A stretch of DNA of 64,000 bases from Kamptonema formosum PCC 6407 (GTDB lineage: Bacteria > Cyanobacteriota > Cyanobacteriia > Cyanobacteriales > Microcoleaceae): contig NZ_KB235904.1 of the NCBI RefSeq assembly GCF_000332155.1, forward strand, positions 1,448,590-1,512,589. The letters are read 5' to 3'. Every line of letters begins with the position of its first letter. Position 1 is the first letter of the stretch. The notes under the pieces are model-generated. The model worked only from the letters and a program-made list of their open reading frames with translations, did not search any database and was not told the origin of the DNA. Below are positions 1 through 9,574 of the stretch, piece after piece. Position numbers and translations under genes: made by a program.

Positions 1-1363
1 CTTCCTGTGTATGCAGTCGCTGAAAAATTTGGAATATTCGCTCTGAATGTTTGGAATCAATGCCAATTCCATTATCGCTGACAGAGAATAACCAGTCTGT
101 TTCCCGACGCTCAGCATTAAGGTGAATTATCGGGGGCTCGTCGCGGCGATACTTAATAGCATTCCCAATTAAATTCTGAAACACTTGCACCATTTGAGAA
201 CAATCCCCGATGACTGTAGGTAAGTCACAGCGGCTAACAGTGGCTTGATTTTTGCGGATGGCTAAGTGTAAGTTACCACAAGCTTCTTCAAAAATTTGAT
301 TGCAATCTGTTGGCTCAAAATCTTTACTTTTCTTACTAACCCGCGAATATTCTAGCAAATCATCAATTAGCGACTGCATACGCACAGAGCCTTTAATCAT
401 TTTCTGAATAAACTTCATCGCATTAGCGTCAATTTTGTCTCTGTAGCGCCCTTCTAAAAGTTGAGCATAGCTGGCTATTGTTGATAGAGGTGCTTGCAAA
501 TCGTGGGAAGCAACATAAGCAAACTGTTCGAGTTCCGCATTAGAACGAGCCAATTCTTCTTCTGCTTGTTTGCGGGCTGTAATGTTGTGAAAAGTCACTG
601 CGAAGCCGTCATTTAACTTAACAGCAACAATTTGCAACCAACAAGGACTAAGCTTTTCCTGTTCGTAATAAAACTCTGTATCTAGTGGCTCTCCTGTTTC
701 GACTACAGAAACATATAAATCAAAGAGACCATTTTTGCGATGCAGAGGCATTTCTTCTAACAAATATTTACCAACTAGCTCTTCTGATTTGAGATCTAAG
801 ATGGCTTCAACCGAGTGGTTCACCAAAATCCATTGGAAATCAACAATCTTTCTCTCTTGGTTCCTGACAGTAGCAAAAGCGGCTATCCCATCGAGAGAGC
901 TGTTCAATATACTTGCTATAAGTGACTGCGACTGTTGCAAGAGAGCATTTTGCTCTTCTAATTTATTTTGCAGCTTTTGAAGGGCAATTTGGGTATCAAT
1001 TCGAGCTAAAACTTCTTCCACTTGAAACGGCTTAGTAATATAATCTACGCCCCCCACTTGAAAAGCTTTAATTTTATATTGAACATCATCTAAACCGCTT
1101 AAGAAAATGATGGGAACTGAGCGAGTTGATTCCATAGATTTCAGCTTTTGACAAAGTTCATAGCCGTCCATATCCGGCATCATAATATCAAGTAAAATTA
1201 AATTGGGTGGAGAGCCAAGCGCGGCATTAAGCCCTAATTGACCAGAGATCGCCCTTTTAACGTTATACCCCTGATCTGTCAGAATCTTTGATAAAAACCG
1301 TAAATTACTGGGTTGATCGTCCACAATTAATATTTTGAGCTTATTATTATCCATTGTCTTCAT
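1..1363 (-). CDS. Hybrid sensor histidine kinase (REC-PAS-HisKA-HATPase), 3' end missing
   Basis: The reading frame starts at an ATG at 1363 (a second in-frame ATG is at 1354) and is open to the window edge, so at least 454 residues are present and the C-terminus is missing. It begins with a receiver domain (residues about 8-125; phospho-acceptor region NLILLDIMMPDMDGYE, Asp near 57), followed by a coiled coil, a PAS-like sensor segment (about 160-285), a HisKA dimerisation helix with the H-box SHDLQAPLSTIASYAQLL (His near 286) and the start of the ATPase domain with the N-box IGNAIKYR. The SHDLQ form of the H-box is common in cyanobacterial phytochrome-like kinases. The signal sensed is unknown. 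It lies 74 bp downstream of another hybrid kinase on the same strand and is probably the last visible gene of that operon. Confidence 0.85.
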   Translation of the reverse strand, partial: MKTMDNNKLKILIVDDQPSNLRFLSKILTDQGYNVKRAISGQLGLNAALGSPPNLILLDIMMPDMDGYELCQKLKSMESTRSVPIIFLSGLDDVQYKIKAFQVGGVDYITKPFQVEEVLARIDTQIALQKLQNKLEEQNALLQQSQSLIASILNSSLDGIAAFATVRNQERKIVDFQWILVNHSVEAILDLKSEELVGKYLLEEMPLHRKNGLFDLYVSVVETGEPLDTEFYYEQEKLSPCWLQIVAVKLNDGFAVTFHNITARKQAEEELARSNAELEQFAYVASHDLQAPLSTIASYAQLLEGRYRDKIDANAMKFIQKMIKGSVRMQSLIDDLLEYSRVSKKSKDFEPTDCNQIFEEACGNLHLAIRKNQATVSRCDLPTVIGDCSQMVQVFQNLIGNAIKYRRDEPPIIHLNAERRETDWLFSVSDNGIGIDSKHSERIFQIFQRLHTQE

Positions 1364-1437
1364 ATTAAATTGGCTATACAATAGCTAAATCAAATAGTTT
1401 TTAGGAATTTCAGTAACTACCAGCGAGCATCGTCAAC

Positions 1438-3429
1438 TTATTCATGCCCAAGTTCTGATTCTATAATTGATTGAGTTATACGCACTATTCTATCAAGACG
1501 GAAATCCTCTAGCAAATCTTTTAAAGCATCACCTAAAACCACAAAATTTTCTGGTATTTTGTCAATTAACTGGCAGACTAAATCTTCATTAACTTCGTTA
1601 GCGGCCTGATTTAGCTGTTGTACCCAATTCAATGGCATCTGACTCAGCAGAGGCAAAAAGAAGGAATCGGGTCTTTCGCTGATAAAATAACGCAGACCTG
1701 GGGTAGTATTTATGACTGGGGGTAACTGCTCGTAAATATAGCGCACTCCTAAGAACTCTGTCATCTTTTCAAAGATTACCTGTTCTTGGAAAGGTTTACG
1801 AACAAAATCATCGCAACCTGCTGCGATAATTTCGTCCCGTCTTTCTTCAAAGGCACTGGCAGTTAGAGCAATAATTACAGTATGATAACTATTAATTGGG
1901 GATTGATGATTGATTAATGATTTCTCCTGTTTCTCCCTTTCTTTAGCTCTAATTTGTATTGCAACTTCCATACCATCAATTACAGGCATCCGCGTATCAA
2001 GTAAAATTAAATGTGGCTGCCAACTATCCCAGAGAGTCAGTGCTTGTTCGCCATTTTCAGCTTCTAGAACTTCAAAACCTATTGGTTGGAGCAACTTAAC
2101 TAATAGCAAGCGATTTTCTTGAGTATCGTCAACTACTAAAATCCGATAACTTCCTTGGTCTGCCTCTAATGTGCTCACCCGTTGCAGGGGTTGCTCTATG
2201 ACTTCATAAGCGTCTGCTCGGCTAATTTGGATATTAAATTTAAAAATTGTTCCTTTATTTAAAGCACTGACTGCTGTAATATTTCCCTTTAAGAGCTGTA
2301 CAAATTTTCTAGTAATAGTTAAACCTAATCCTGTGCCTTCGGCGGATTTACGACCAGCTTCGCTTTGTACAAAAGCATCAAATAAACTGTCAATTTCTTC
2401 TGGTGCTATTCCAACCCCAGTATCTTCTACTTCAAAGGTGATTGGGAATGGTTCGCTCTCGGAAACCGTTGTATGCACTAATCCAGGTTTTGACTCTATC
2501 CCACCCAAATTTACTCGTAAAGTAACACTACCATTTTCAGTGAATTTAATTGCATTTCCTAGCAAGTTAATTAAACATATACGCAATTTTTTTTCATCAG
2601 CTTTGATATAGTGAGGCACATCAGGATGCACGGTAAATCTCAGTTTTAAACCTTTTTTTTCTGCTTTGAAGTGAAACATCTCTTCAAGAGTGTCAAGAAG
2701 TCGATATAGGTCAAAGCTGGTTTCGGATATAGTAATTATACCGGCTTCGATTTTGGACATATCCAAAACATCATTAATCAAATCCAGTAAGTGTTCGCCA
2801 CTGCGGTTAATAATCCTCAGATTTTCCAACTGATCCGTACTGAGGAAAGGGTCGCGAATCATGACTTGGGTAAAGCCTAAAATAGCATTGAGAGGGGTAC
2901 GTAATTCGTGGCTCATATTGGCGAGAAATTCACTTTTAGCTTTGGAGGCAGCGGCGGCAGATTCTTCTGCTTTTTTGCGTTCAACTATTTCTTTTTGCAG
3001 TTGTTCATTTTGCTGAATCAGTTGTTTTTGCAGTCTTTGAATAGTCAGTTGATGTTCAACTCTGGCAACAACTTCTTCTACTTGGAATGGTTTGGTGATA
3101 TAGTCTTCGCCGCCGACCTGAAAAGCCTTAACTTTATCCAATACTTCATCTAAAGCGCTAATAAAGATTACGGGAATTTTTGAGGTCTGGGAATCAGCTT
3201 TTAGTTCTTCGCAAACTTCATACCCATTCGTGTCGGGCATTCTGATGTCGAGTAAAATTAGATCGGGGGGAGCTGAACGTGCTGCTCTGACTGCCATTTT
3301 GCCGTTAATTACGCCTCTGACTTTATATCCACTTTCAGACAAGGTTGCAGATAAAACTTGTAAGTTTTCTGGAGTGTCGTCAACGATTAAAATGTTACCT
3401 TTATTAATTTCTGTGTGATTGCTAGTCAT
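1438..3429 (-). CDS. Hybrid sensor histidine kinase (REC-HisKA-HATPase-REC)
   Basis: The 663-residue protein has an N-terminal receiver (about 12-130; DLILLDIRMPDTNGYEV), a coiled coil (130-165), a HisKA domain with the canonical H-box SEFLANMSHELRTPLNAI, a HATPase_c domain (N-box LINLLGNAIKFTENG, G-boxes DTGVGIAPEEID and GTGLGLTITRKF) and a second receiver (about 430-555; HLILLDTRMPVIDGMEV). A helical tail of about 90 residues rich in acidic residues follows. There are no membrane segments, so it is cytosolic and its input probably comes through the N-terminal receiver. It sits 98 bp downstream of the 985-codon hybrid kinase reading frame and shares the same tail, which suggests duplication. 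The cognate signal cannot be inferred. Confidence 0.92.
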   Translation of the reverse strand: MTSNHTEINKGNILIVDDTPENLQVLSATLSESGYKVRGVINGKMAVRAARSAPPDLILLDIRMPDTNGYEVCEELKADSQTSKIPVIFISALDEVLDKVKAFQVGGEDYITKPFQVEEVVARVEHQLTIQRLQKQLIQQNEQLQKEIVERKKAEESAAAASKAKSEFLANMSHELRTPLNAILGFTQVMIRDPFLSTDQLENLRIINRSGEHLLDLINDVLDMSKIEAGIITISETSFDLYRLLDTLEEMFHFKAEKKGLKLRFTVHPDVPHYIKADEKKLRICLINLLGNAIKFTENGSVTLRVNLGGIESKPGLVHTTVSESEPFPITFEVEDTGVGIAPEEIDSLFDAFVQSEAGRKSAEGTGLGLTITRKFVQLLKGNITAVSALNKGTIFKFNIQISRADAYEVIEQPLQRVSTLEADQGSYRILVVDDTQENRLLLVKLLQPIGFEVLEAENGEQALTLWDSWQPHLILLDTRMPVIDGMEVAIQIRAKEREKQEKSLINHQSPINSYHTVIIALTASAFEERRDEIIAAGCDDFVRKPFQEQVIFEKMTEFLGVRYIYEQLPPVINTTPGLRYFISERPDSFFLPLLSQMPLNWVQQLNQAANEVNEDLVCQLIDKIPENFVVLGDALKDLLEDFRLDRIVRITQSIIESELGHE

Positions 3430-3527
3430 TTTATTGGCTGATTGCTAATTTTGGGGGTTGATTGCAAATCGCTAATCGCTAATTGCTTTCCTTCGATTAG
3501 CTATTAGAGAGTATTAAAAAAAATTAA

Positions 3528-6419
3528 CTACAAATTTCTAAGTTCCTCAATTAAATCCAGAATTTTATCACAGCGGAAGTTATTGACTAGCTGTGCTAAT
3601 GCTTTACTCAAATTAGCGCGCTCGCTAGGTATTTCGGAAAGCAACTGAAAAATGTTGTCGTTATCAACAGAGTCAGCCGCATCGTACAATTTATCGATCC
3701 ACTCAAGAGGCATCCCTTGGAAAGATGAAGGCTCTAAAATAAAGGATGAATCTGATTGTCCGCTTTCTGATTCCTGATTTGTTAAAGATGGGGATCGCCT
3801 TCCGCTTGGGGACGAAGATAAAACTTGTTCTTCATAAAGATAACGTACTCCTAAATATTTAGCCATCTTTTCTAAGATCACCTGTTCTCGAAACGGCTTG
3901 GCTACAAAGTCATCACAACCTGTTGATAAAATAATAGATCGCTCTTCATCAAAAGCACTTGCTGTCAGGGCAATAATTACTGTTGCCTGACCTTTTAAAT
4001 GGGCTTTAATTCGTTTTGTGGCTTCATACCCGTCCATCACTGGCATCCTCATATCCATCAAAATTAGGTGGGGTTCCCAACTAGACCACAAATCAACAGC
4101 AACTGCTCCATTTTCGGCGGCGCGCACACAAAAGCCGAGTGATGTCAGCAATCTTACTAGCAGAAGTCGGCTTTCAATACGATCGTCAACGGCTAAGATC
4201 CGGTATTCTGGTTGTCCTGCTTCTAGTCCAATGACCCGCCTAGTTGTTTCTGACCCTTGAATTTCAACTATATCAGGAAGACTAATTTCAATGTTGAATT
4301 TGAAAATACTTCCCTTATTTATATCGCTATTGACGGTAATATCTCCTCCCATTAATTGCACAAATTGTCTGCTAATTGGTAAACCTAAACCAGTTCCTTC
4401 TTGAGCTTTCATACCTGATTCTGTTTGTACGAAAGGCTTAAATAAGTTGTCTATTTCTTCGGGTGCAATTCCCAAACCAGTATCTTCAATCTCAAACTGA
4501 AGGAAGAAAGAAGAATCATCAGAAAAGCAGAGCGAATTTTTTATATTTTTAGTTGACTCTGTTAACTCCCAATTGTAGATTTTCTCCTGGTTTTTGGCGA
4601 TCTCTATTGGCTCTAAATCTATAGATTTTAATTGCTTTACGGGGAAATTATCTTTTTGACTTATTCTTTCATCTTCTTTCTTTTTTATTGCTTCTTCTTT
4701 CATTCTGACACGCAATGTCACTCCCCCTTCTTGCGTAAACTTGATCGCATTTCCTAAAATATTAATTAAGGTTTGGCGTAATTTACTTTCATCTGTTTGC
4801 ACATATTGGGGAAGGTCTGGGGCAATATCAATAATTAGCTGCAAATTCTTTTTTTCTGCTTGTAACTGAAACATCTTCTCTATACTTTCTAGCAGGCGAT
4901 AGAGATCGAAATTGTTTTTATTAACCGTCACCTGACCTACTTCTATTTTGGACATTTGCAGAATATTGTTGATCAGATTAAGTAAATGTTCTCCACTACG
5001 GCTAATAATTCCTAAGTGTTCTTTTTGCTCGAATTTGAGGGACGAATCACGGGCTAGCAATTGGGTAAAACCGAGAATAGCATTCAGAGGAGTACGCAGT
5101 TCGTGGCTCATATTTGAAAGGAACTCGCTTTTCGCTCGGTTGGCTTTATCAGCAGCTTCTTTTGCCTTTTGCACCGCTATTTCTGCCTGTTTTCTGTCGC
5201 TAATATCCATCATGATTATCAATAGTTTCTGTACTTGTCCCTGCTGATTTAAAACTGGTTCTCCTCTGGCTTCTATGTGGCGAATAGAACCGTTAGATCG
5301 TACAATTCGATATTCTATTTTCTGGATTTTACCTTCAACAAGAGTGCTGTTAAATTTTTTTTCCCAAAGTTCTCTGTCGTCGGGATGAATGTACTGACGA
5401 AACTCCTCACAAGTGGGTTTAGGTTGATTTGGATCGAGATCAAAGATTCGGAAGAGTTCTTCTGACCAAGTAGTATTATTATTCAATAGATCGACTTCGC
5501 AACTACCAACATGGGCTATTCGCTGAGCTGCTGCTAAAAAAGCTTCTGAGGCGCGAAGTTTTTCTTCTGCCCGTTTGCGATCGCTGATATCCTGACTGAC
5601 AGAAATTACGCAGGTTTGTCCTTGGATCTCAATGATTTCTGCTGAGAGGAGCGCTGTTCTGATTTCGCCTGTTTTTGGGCAAAATTGAAATTCATAGTTG
5701 CGAACTATACCTTGTTCTGCTAAGCCTTGAAAAAGGCGAGCGCGGTCTTTTTCATTGGCCCAAAGACCTAGCTCAATAGCAGTTTTACCAATGATTTCTT
5801 CGGAGGTGCAACTAATCATAGCGCAGAAAGCATCATTAACTTCGATATGTTGTCCGTCGCTAAGTCTAGTAATAGTAATTGGGTTGGGAGAAGATCGAAA
5901 AGCCTTAGCAAACTTTTCCTCAGAAAGTCGCAGTTCAGCCGTCCGCTGCTCTACCAGCGTTTCTAGTTCCTCATTTAGCTGCTGAAGTTTAACATTTTGA
6001 TCTGCTAGTTGTTTGTCCTGAGAATAACTGCGAATTGCTTCTCTTACGGTCAAAATCAGGTCGGACTGGTGCCAAGGTTTAGCGATGTAACGATATAGTT
6101 GAGCATATTTAATAGCATTGGAAACAGCTTGCAAATCAGCTTGCCCGGTTAGCAAAATTTTGATTGTTTTCGGGGAAATACTGTGAATCTGCTTTAACAA
6201 TTCATCCCCTTTTATATCGGGCATGAAGTAATCAGAAATCACTAAAGGTACTTCGCATCCCTCTTCGTCGATCAGCTCAGTTACTAACTCTAAAGCATCG
6301 ACCCCTCCTTCCGCAGTTTCAATTGTATATTCTTCCCCCAGCGCCTTTTTTAGCTCAATTTTCAAACTTTCTAAAATTGTCGGTTCATCATCAACACAGA
6401 TAATTACAGGTTTATTCAT
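3528..6419 (-). CDS. Hybrid sensor histidine kinase (REC-PAS-PAS-HisKA-HATPase-REC)
   Basis: A long hybrid kinase of 963 residues. The order is receiver (about 5-125; VPLVISDYFMPDIKGDELL), coiled coil, two PAS/PAC modules (about 165-290 and 300-420), HisKA with KSEFLSNMSHELRTPLNAI, a HATPase domain carrying an unusual low-complexity Lys/Glu-rich insertion, a second receiver (HLILMDMRMPVMDGYEA) and the same acidic helical tail as the neighbouring kinase. The open frame extends up to 6485, but the ATG at 6419 is preferred: it starts directly before the receiver and overlaps the stop codon of the upstream response regulator in an ATGA arrangement, indicating translational coupling. Cytosolic, ligand unknown. 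Confidence 0.9.
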   Translation of the reverse strand: MNKPVIICVDDEPTILESLKIELKKALGEEYTIETAEGGVDALELVTELIDEEGCEVPLVISDYFMPDIKGDELLKQIHSISPKTIKILLTGQADLQAVSNAIKYAQLYRYIAKPWHQSDLILTVREAIRSYSQDKQLADQNVKLQQLNEELETLVEQRTAELRLSEEKFAKAFRSSPNPITITRLSDGQHIEVNDAFCAMISCTSEEIIGKTAIELGLWANEKDRARLFQGLAEQGIVRNYEFQFCPKTGEIRTALLSAEIIEIQGQTCVISVSQDISDRKRAEEKLRASEAFLAAAQRIAHVGSCEVDLLNNNTTWSEELFRIFDLDPNQPKPTCEEFRQYIHPDDRELWEKKFNSTLVEGKIQKIEYRIVRSNGSIRHIEARGEPVLNQQGQVQKLLIIMMDISDRKQAEIAVQKAKEAADKANRAKSEFLSNMSHELRTPLNAILGFTQLLARDSSLKFEQKEHLGIISRSGEHLLNLINNILQMSKIEVGQVTVNKNNFDLYRLLESIEKMFQLQAEKKNLQLIIDIAPDLPQYVQTDESKLRQTLINILGNAIKFTQEGGVTLRVRMKEEAIKKKEDERISQKDNFPVKQLKSIDLEPIEIAKNQEKIYNWELTESTKNIKNSLCFSDDSSFFLQFEIEDTGLGIAPEEIDNLFKPFVQTESGMKAQEGTGLGLPISRQFVQLMGGDITVNSDINKGSIFKFNIEISLPDIVEIQGSETTRRVIGLEAGQPEYRILAVDDRIESRLLLVRLLTSLGFCVRAAENGAVAVDLWSSWEPHLILMDMRMPVMDGYEATKRIKAHLKGQATVIIALTASAFDEERSIILSTGCDDFVAKPFREQVILEKMAKYLGVRYLYEEQVLSSSPSGRRSPSLTNQESESGQSDSSFILEPSSFQGMPLEWIDKLYDAADSVDNDNIFQLLSEIPSERANLSKALAQLVNNFRCDKILDLIEELRNL

Positions 6420-6811
6420 GATTTTTTCAACCCAGATTTTATCGTTGAAATCAATTCCTTCCTGTCCCAAGGCTTGTGCAAGCAAGCGTGTAGTTCCGCC
6501 TTCTTCTTAGCCCGATCGATAGCTGACTCATCGGCTTGACCTGTCAACATTACCTTAACAATATTTGGATATTTTTCATGAACTTTAATTAGAAATTCAT
6601 CTCCCTTAATACCGGGCATTAACCAATCAGAAACAATCACTAAAATATCAGTCTCTTCATCTTTTAATTCTTCAATTACTTCTAATGCTTCGTCGGCACT
6701 TTCTGCCACTTCGTAGGCATAAGTATCCCCAAACTCTTTTTTGAGTTGGATTTTCAAACTATTTAAAACCACTATTTCATCATCCACACATAAAATTGCT
6801 GACTTAGACAT
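6416..6811 (-). CDS. Stand-alone receiver-domain response regulator
   Basis: A 131-residue single-domain receiver with all phosphorylation residues in place: the acidic pair D10/D11, the acceptor D62 in VIVSDWLMPGIKG and K113 in CLHKPW. There is no output domain. It is closely related to the N-terminal receiver of the hybrid kinase encoded immediately downstream, with which it shares a 4-bp ATGA overlap. It probably acts as a diffusible phosphate carrier or regulator for the kinases of this operon. It is the first gene of a four-gene run on the minus strand. Confidence 0.92.
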   Translation of the reverse strand: MSKSAILCVDDEIVVLNSLKIQLKKEFGDTYAYEVAESADEALEVIEELKDEETDILVIVSDWLMPGIKGDEFLIKVHEKYPNIVKVMLTGQADESAIDRAKKKAELHACLHKPWDRKELISTIKSGLKKS

Positions 6812-7420
6812 GAATTTCCCTCCTAGTTTTGATTGAACGGCAAAGAGACAGTAACTATTGTTTCTTTTACTTGGCGATACCCATAAATTTTACCCAGATC
6901 CCGATCCAATAATTTCTGTTGCACTATCTAAACCCAAATCGCTGCGCGATCCTGGGTTTAGTGGTAAAAAATGGAGCAAAAATTTTCGGTAGAATCTTTG
7001 GGGAAATGCCCTTAGCGCCATTAATATTTACCACTAGATTATTTGCCTGCCAACTTGCGATCGTATTTAAACCCCCTTATTACCCATGACTTGCCAAGCA
7101 TTGTAAATCCGATTTATTCACAATTTATTGAGTTCATGAAGATAGCATAACATAAATAGCAACTCTCCTTCATAGTTTCTGTGCCGTTCCATACTCTCTT
7201 AGAGTTGGGTTGCGATCGAGAGTTGAGAGAGTATAAATATATCGATCGGTTCTAGGTAAGCCTTTTAACTCAGTTGTCCTCGCGCTAGCAGCGACAATTT
7301 ACCCGAAAAATGGATGATGACCGGATTATATTTCTGTGCTTAGTTTAGAAGCAGCATTGGCTAAAACAAGTCTATATTTATGGCTATTTTACTAGATTTT
7401 AATTTCCCCTTAAAATTATT
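6812..7420. other. Intergenic space between two signalling operons
   Basis: This 609-bp spacer has no convincing gene. It contains a hairpin at 6929-6960 (TAAACCCA and TGGGTTTA enclosing an ATCGC/GCGAT stem) and a 9-bp inverted repeat ATACTCTCT/AGAGAGTAT at 7191-7199 and 7226-7234. The promoter of the downstream response-regulator operon must lie here, but no promoter could be assigned with confidence. Confidence 0.5.
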
Positions 7421-9565
7421 TTAGTTTGAATTGAGGGGCAAAACTACAGTAAATCGAGTTTTTCCTGACCAAGATTCTACTTGAATTTCGCCCTGATGTT
7501 TGTCAATGATTTTTTTGACAATATCTAACCCTAAACCGCTGCCTTCCCCAGGGGCTTTAGTAGTGAAGAATGGCTCAAATATTCTCGGCATAATCTCTGG
7601 AGGGATACCTTTCCCTGTATCGATGATGCTGACTAATAAGCTTTGCTCCTGTTGCTTGACTTCAATGTGTAAAGTGCCTCGATAATTCATCGCTTGCAAA
7701 GCATTATAAAGCAAGTTTGTCCAAACTTGATTCAGTTCATCAGGATAGCACAGTATATATGGCAAATTAGGGTCGTAGCTTCTAACTACTTCAACACCTT
7801 GTTTGATTTGGTAGTGGTAAAGAGTTAATACGGTTTCTATTCCCTCAGCGATATTTGCAGATACTTTTTTGCCAGAATTATCATAACGACCGTAACTTTT
7901 TAATGCAAATACTATTTTGGCAGCACGTTCTGTGGCAGTCGCAATCGTGCGGGTACTTTTCTGGACTGTGGCAAATTGATAGGCGGCTTGTAAAATAGTT
8001 TGACTATCGGCGGCTTTTAACAGAGGTAAAAATGGTTCGATTTCACCGCCGACACCGATATCTGCTAAGGTACAGGCAAGGCTGTCGGCTTCTGCAATTT
8101 CTTGCGATTCTAGCTGACGCTGCAAAGATTTTTTGAGCTGGCGTTTTTCTTTACTTGATAAGGTATCTGCTTGCTGGGTTGACTTTTGCAGCAGGGTAAA
8201 GAAATACTGTTGGCGTTCTAAGGATAGTTCTTGAAAAAATCTTGGTAAACGTTCTAAATTTTCTGTAAAAAACTCTAATATATTCTGTACAGAGGAGCGA
8301 ATTGCTGCTAAAGGAGTATTGATTTCATGGGCTACTCCGGCAATTAGTTGTCCTAGAGCTGCCATTTTTTCTGAGTGAATTAACTCTTGTTGTGCTGTTT
8401 GCAAATTAGTAAGGACTAGCGCTAATTCTTGGTTGCTTGCTGCCAGTTGTGCCGTGCGTTCTTGCACTCGTTGTTCGAGTTCAGCGTTGAGGCGGCGCAC
8501 TTCGGCTTCGGCTTCGGTGCGATCGCAAATTTCCTGCTTGAGTTGAGCGTTAGCTTGTCTCAGTTCCAGGGTTTGGTGTTTAATTTGTTCTTCTAAACTT
8601 TCATTTAGCTGCCGCAACTTCTCTTCTGCCTGTTGCCGCTGCGTTGCTTCCTGTTGCATTTTCTCATTAACTGTTCTCAACTCTTGGGTTTTTTCTGCGA
8701 TGGTTTGCTGCAAAATTTCTACAGTAGCATACATTTCGATGGGATCTATTGCATACAACAGGGTAGATTGCGTCACAATTCCTACTAAATATCCATCTGT
8801 ATCTACTACCACTAACCGCCTAATTTCGTGCTTTTGCATCATCTCATGTGTCTGCCAGAGATTAGTATTGAGTTGTACTGGTAGCAACGGAGAACTCATC
8901 AATTTTTCTGCGGGAATTTGGGCAATATCAAGTCCAGTCGCTGTAAATTTAACCAGATCTTTTTCGGTAATAATGCCAATAGGTTTGAGGGGTTTACCAT
9001 TAGCAATCGCTTCTGAATAACCGCAAGATTGGCAAATAACTACGCAGCTTTTTCTGTTGGTTGCCATCTGCTGAGCAACTTCAAAAACTGAAGCATTTGC
9101 AGGGGCAGTAATTACCGCTGTTGTCATAATTTCTCCTACGCGCCCCATTTGCAGCAAGTCAGTGGGTTTGAGAACCTGTCGCAAACTATCGGGGGTGACA
9201 ACACCAATCGGGTATCCTTGCTCGTCTACGATGGGCAGGTGGCGAATTTTGGAGGAACGGAACAGGGCTAATACTGAGTAGATATCGCCAGCTTCTAGAA
9301 AGGCGATCGTAATCAAATTTTGCGTCATTACTTGGGAGATAGCAACTCCTTCTAAAGGGGTTTTACTAGCAGTGAGTTTGACTACATCGCGCTCGGTAAA
9401 AATCCCCATTAACTTGTTTTTTTCTACTATCAATGTATAGCTAGCGCGAGAGTAACTCATGGCTGCGATCGCTTCCGTAACAGGAACGCCCGGAGCTATT
9501 AGCAATGGATTGCGATCGATTGCTCGCTCTAGTAAACTTTGTGTATCAGAAAGATTTTGTGACAT
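7421..9565 (-). CDS. CBS-domain sensor histidine kinase
   Basis: A 714-residue soluble protein. Residues about 20-275 form four CBS motifs arranged as two Bateman pairs (for example [34 protein letters not shown]), which in other proteins bind adenosyl ligands such as AMP, ATP or SAM. A long Gln/Glu-rich coiled coil (280-395) leads to the H-box [20 protein letters not shown] (His near 410). The ATPase N-box [15 protein letters not shown] is near 620 and the G-box [13 protein letters not shown] near the C-terminus. H-box and N-box are about 210 residues apart, where about 100-120 is usual, leaving room for an extra helical segment. No receiver is attached. It starts 9 bp after the upstream Cache kinase, so the two are co-transcribed. 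Confidence 0.9.
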   Translation of the reverse strand: MSQNLSDTQSLLERAIDRNPLLIAPGVPVTEAIAAMSYSRASYTLIVEKNKLMGIFTERDVVKLTASKTPLEGVAISQVMTQNLITIAFLEAGDIYSVLALFRSSKIRHLPIVDEQGYPIGVVTPDSLRQVLKPTDLLQMGRVGEIMTTAVITAPANASVFEVAQQMATNRKSCVVICQSCGYSEAIANGKPLKPIGIITEKDLVKFTATGLDIAQIPAEKLMSSPLLPVQLNTNLWQTHEMMQKHEIRRLVVVDTDGYLVGIVTQSTLLYAIDPIEMYATVEILQQTIAEKTQELRTVNEKMQQEATQRQQAEEKLRQLNESLEEQIKHQTLELRQANAQLKQEICDRTEAEAEVRRLNAELEQRVQERTAQLAASNQELALVLTNLQTAQQELIHSEKMAALGQLIAGVAHEINTPLAAIRSSVQNILEFFTENLERLPRFFQELSLERQQYFFTLLQKSTQQADTLSSKEKRQLKKSLQRQLESQEIAEADSLACTLADIGVGGEIEPFLPLLKAADSQTILQAAYQFATVQKSTRTIATATERAAKIVFALKSYGRYDNSGKKVSANIAEGIETVLTLYHYQIKQGVEVVRSYDPNLPYILCYPDELNQVWTNLLYNALQAMNYRGTLHIEVKQQEQSLLVSIIDTGKGIPPEIMPRIFEPFFTTKAPGEGSGLGLDIVKKIIDKHQGEIQVESWSGKTRFTVVLPLNSN

Positions 9566-9574
9566 GGGAAAGCC

